From contig JAHHSP010000018.1 in NCBI GenBank assembly GCA_020025115.1, positions 1-16,517 on the forward strand: 16,517 nucleotides of DNA. Direction: 5' to 3'. Each line of letters opens with the position of its first letter. The first letter of the stretch is position 1. Shown here piece after piece: positions 14,711 to 16,517 of this stretch. The DNA is from Collinsella sp. Its GTDB lineage: Bacteria; Actinomycetota; Coriobacteriia; Coriobacteriales; Coriobacteriaceae. A program made the position numbers and the translations under genes. Below the pieces are notes generated by a model. It had not been told where the DNA came from and searched no databases. It saw only the letters and a program-made list of their open reading frames with translations.

Positions 14711-14882
14711 GGTAAACGATAGCGCAGTGGGGGCACGTCGGCAAGCTCGCCAGGTGCGGGGAGATGCGCCTCCATGAGGCTCCCACGACGATGACCGGAC
14801 AGGAGGCGACGCCCGCCCGAGGGCTCATGTCACTTCTTATGTTTCGTGAGATGTGGGGGCGGCACGGCGGGTTTGGGAACGT

Positions 14883-14888
14883 TAGAAT
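14883..14888 (+). promoter_or_regulatory. Possible -10 element of the DUF711 gene
   Basis: TAGAAT lies 42 bp before the start codon, the same hexamer as before the PTS IIA gene. A matching -35 is not evident. Confidence 0.4.
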
Positions 14889-14930
14889 GGTTGAACACAC
14901 GCAAGCATGACATTTGCCAAAGGAGCCGCC

Positions 14931-16295
14931 ATGTCCATCACACCCCAGGAGATAGCCGAGACGCGCGGTATGGTCTCAGAGCACAATCTGGACATCCGCA
15001 CGATCACCATGGGTATTTCGCTCATGGGTTGCGCAGATGATAACTTGGGGCGCATGTGCACGAAGGTGTACGACCACGTGACGCGCACCGCCGAGCACCT
15101 CGTCGAGACTGCAGAGGGGCTGGAGCGCGAATACGGCATCCCGATCGTCAACAAGCGCGTGGCGGTCACCCCGGTGGCCCACATCGCGTCCGCCTGTCCT
15201 GATGAGGATCTCGTCCCTCTGGCCCACGCCCTCGATCGCGCTGCGGAGACGCTCGGCATCGACTATCTCGGCGGCTACTCGGCGCTGGTGCACAAGGGCA
15301 TCGGCGATGCGGATCGTCGGCTCATGAAGTGCATCCCGCGCGCCCTCGCCGAGACGAGCCGCGTGTGCTCGAGCGTCAACGTGGCGACCCTGCGCGCCGG
15401 TATCAATATGGACGCCGTCCTCATGGCCGCCCAGACCATCATCGACGCCGCCAAGCTCACCGCCGACCGCGAATGCGTGGGCGCCTCCAAATTCGTCTGC
15501 TTTGCGAACATGGTCGAGGACTCGCCGTTCATGGCGGGCGCCGTGCATGGATCCGGTGAGGCCGACGCGGTGATCAACGTCGGTGTTTCCGGACCCGGCG
15601 TCATGGCCGCCGCGCTCGAGGAGCTGCCGGCCGATGCCGACATGATGCAAGTCGCGGAGCGCATCAAGCAGACCGCCTTCAAGATCACCCGCGCCGGCGA
15701 ACTCATGAGTCGCGAGGCCTCGCGTCGCCTGGGTGTCGAGAAGGGCATCGTCGACCTGTCGCTCGCCCCCACGCCCGCCGTGGGCGATTCCGTGGCCCGT
15801 ATCCTCGAGATCATCGGTGTGGGGCAGTGCGGCGGCCCCGGTACGACCGCGGCCCTGGCCCTGCTCAACGATTGCGTGAAGAAGGGCGGCGTCATGGCGA
15901 GCTCCAGCGTGGGCGGCCTGTCCGGCGCCTTCATCCCGGTGTCCGAGGATGCCGGGATGATCGAGGCCGCCGAGGCCGGCGCCCTCTCCCTCGAAAAGCT
16001 CGAGGCCATGACGTGCGTCTGCTCGGTGGGGCTCGACATGATCGCGGTGCCCGGCGACACGGACGTGGAGACCATCGCCGGCATCATCGCCGACGAGATG
16101 GCCATCGGCGTCATCAACAACAAGACCACCGCCGTGCGCATCATCCCGGCGATCGGCAAGGGCGTCGGCGAGTCCGTTGATTACGGCGGGCTGTTCGGTC
16201 GCGCACCGGTCATGCCGGTGAACAGCCATGCCGGCACGGTGTTCGCGCATCGCGGCGGCCGTTTCCCCGCTCCCATGAACTCTTTGAAGAACTAG
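14931..16295 (+). CDS. PFL family protein (DUF711 / UPF0210)
   Basis: The 454-residue protein matches the UPF0210 family over its full length and usual size of about 450. It has LDIRTITMGISLMGC at the N-terminus, the SGPGVMAAAL and CGGPGTTAALALLNDCVKKGG glycine loops, MASSSVGGLSGAFIPVSEDAGMI, and the end IGVINNKTTAVRIIPAIGKG then YGGLFGRAPVMPVN. It shares a fold with glycyl-radical-like enzymes, but its reaction is not known. AAAGGAG five bases before ATG 14931 is preferred over ATG 14907, which has no such site. In many genomes an ACT-domain gene precedes this family; here none is present in front of it. The next gene is glnA type III. Confidence 0.95.
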   Translation: MSITPQEIAETRGMVSEHNLDIRTITMGISLMGCADDNLGRMCTKVYDHVTRTAEHLVETAEGLEREYGIPIVNKRVAVTPVAHIASACPDEDLVPLAHALDRAAETLGIDYLGGYSALVHKGIGDADRRLMKCIPRALAETSRVCSSVNVATLRAGINMDAVLMAAQTIIDAAKLTADRECVGASKFVCFANMVEDSPFMAGAVHGSGEADAVINVGVSGPGVMAAALEELPADADMMQVAERIKQTAFKITRAGELMSREASRRLGVEKGIVDLSLAPTPAVGDSVARILEIIGVGQCGGPGTTAALALLNDCVKKGGVMASSSVGGLSGAFIPVSEDAGMIEAAEAGALSLEKLEAMTCVCSVGLDMIAVPGDTDVETIAGIIADEMAIGVINNKTTAVRIIPAIGKGVGESVDYGGLFGRAPVMPVNSHAGTVFAHRGGRFPAPMNSLKN

Positions 16296-16307
16296 CTCTT
16301 TCACCGT

Positions 16308-16343
16308 CACGCGGCCGCGCCCGGCAATCGGCGCGGCCGCGTG
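16308..16343. terminator. GC-rich hairpin between the DUF711 gene and glnA
   Basis: CACGCGGCCGCGCC pairs exactly with GGCGCGGCCGCGTG across an 8-nt loop, without a T-run. It is a probable factor-dependent stop or leader structure ahead of the glutamine synthetase gene. Confidence 0.55.
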
Positions 16344-16397
16344 GGCGGCTCTGGATCCCGGCGCGGCGACCGCGCCCTCGTATGCGAAAGGATGCAC

Positions 16398-16517
16398 ATG
16401 GCCGACCTCACCGAACGCGTCGGCACGATGGTTTTTTCCGAAGACGTCATGAAGAAGTGGCTTCCCAAGGACGTATATAAAAAGCTCGCCGCCACCATCG
16501 TGCCGAAGCGTTCGGTG
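16398..16517 (+). CDS. glnA: Glutamine synthetase type III, N-terminus (3' partial)
   Basis: Only 40 codons are visible, reading MADLTERVGTMVFSEDVMKK then WLPKDVYKKL and TIVPKRSV. The GTMVF-(x)4-M-(x)5-LPK-x-VYKKL pattern is the start of type III glutamine synthetases (GlnN), the large form common in gut anaerobes, which makes glutamine from glutamate and ammonia. AAAGGA five bases before the ATG is a good ribosome-binding site. It is preceded by a GC-rich hairpin and the DUF711 gene. Confidence is limited by the short fragment. Confidence 0.75.
   Translation, partial: MADLTERVGTMVFSEDVMKKWLPKDVYKKLAATIVPKRSV

Noticed and set aside
13252..14775. A 507-codon minus-strand frame opposite the SARP-type regulator
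   Set aside because: It is Arg/Pro-rich and antisense to the regulator and part of yhbY in another frame.
14976..16397. A 473-codon minus-strand frame opposite the DUF711 gene
   Set aside because: It is His/Gly/Ala-rich, a product of codon bias on the true strand.

Overview
The window looks like chromosomal DNA of a high-G+C Gram-positive gut actinomycete, most likely a Coriobacteriia member close to Collinsella. This is inferred from the gene content (L13-S9 operon, GlmM, a PTS IIA-Glc protein, NagB, a STAND/SARP regulator, a DUF711 protein next to a type III glutamine synthetase) and from codon use. No database search was possible. The window has two parts, divided at about position 5120.

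Left part (1 to about 5120): the right end of an integrative element (prophage, satellite or ICE-like), with its other end outside the window. It holds the C-terminus of a phage-type repressor whose peptidase dyad appears changed, four unrecognised cargo genes (357-872, 989-1672, 1833-2150, 2403-2573), a 331-residue unknown protein (2630-3625) and a large serine integrase (3725-5167). The integrase gene abuts the 3' end of tmRNA (ssrA, minus strand, 5121-5487) and reads into it, so ssrA is the probable integration site. The cargo region has a repeated layout. A 40-bp copy of the repressor 3' end (291-330 and 946-985) precedes each cargo block. Each block ends with a small convergent minus-strand gene (768-884 and 2193-2300) for paralogous 38- and 35-residue hydrophobic peptides. 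This tandem unit, repressor tail then cargo then tiny membrane peptide, is the best candidate for an undescribed system; the peptides resemble type I toxins in size and hydrophobicity only.

Middle (5121-6910): tmRNA with a readable tag sequence, a 14-bp-period tandem repeat, a 142-bp MITE-like element with perfect 28-bp inverted repeats, and a patatin-like phospholipase gene whose leader contains that element.

Right part (6910-16517): core genes. rplM-rpsI has a good promoter and terminator. It is followed by glmM, a stand-alone PTS IIA-Glc gene, and nagB, each with clear ribosome-binding sites. GlmM and NagB both act in amino-sugar metabolism, at opposite ends of GlcN-6-P use, and the IIA protein links this stretch to sugar uptake and signalling. 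Next come a 1003-residue STAND ATPase/SARP regulator, a convergent yhbY, a DUF711 gene, and the first 40 codons of glnA type III at the right edge.
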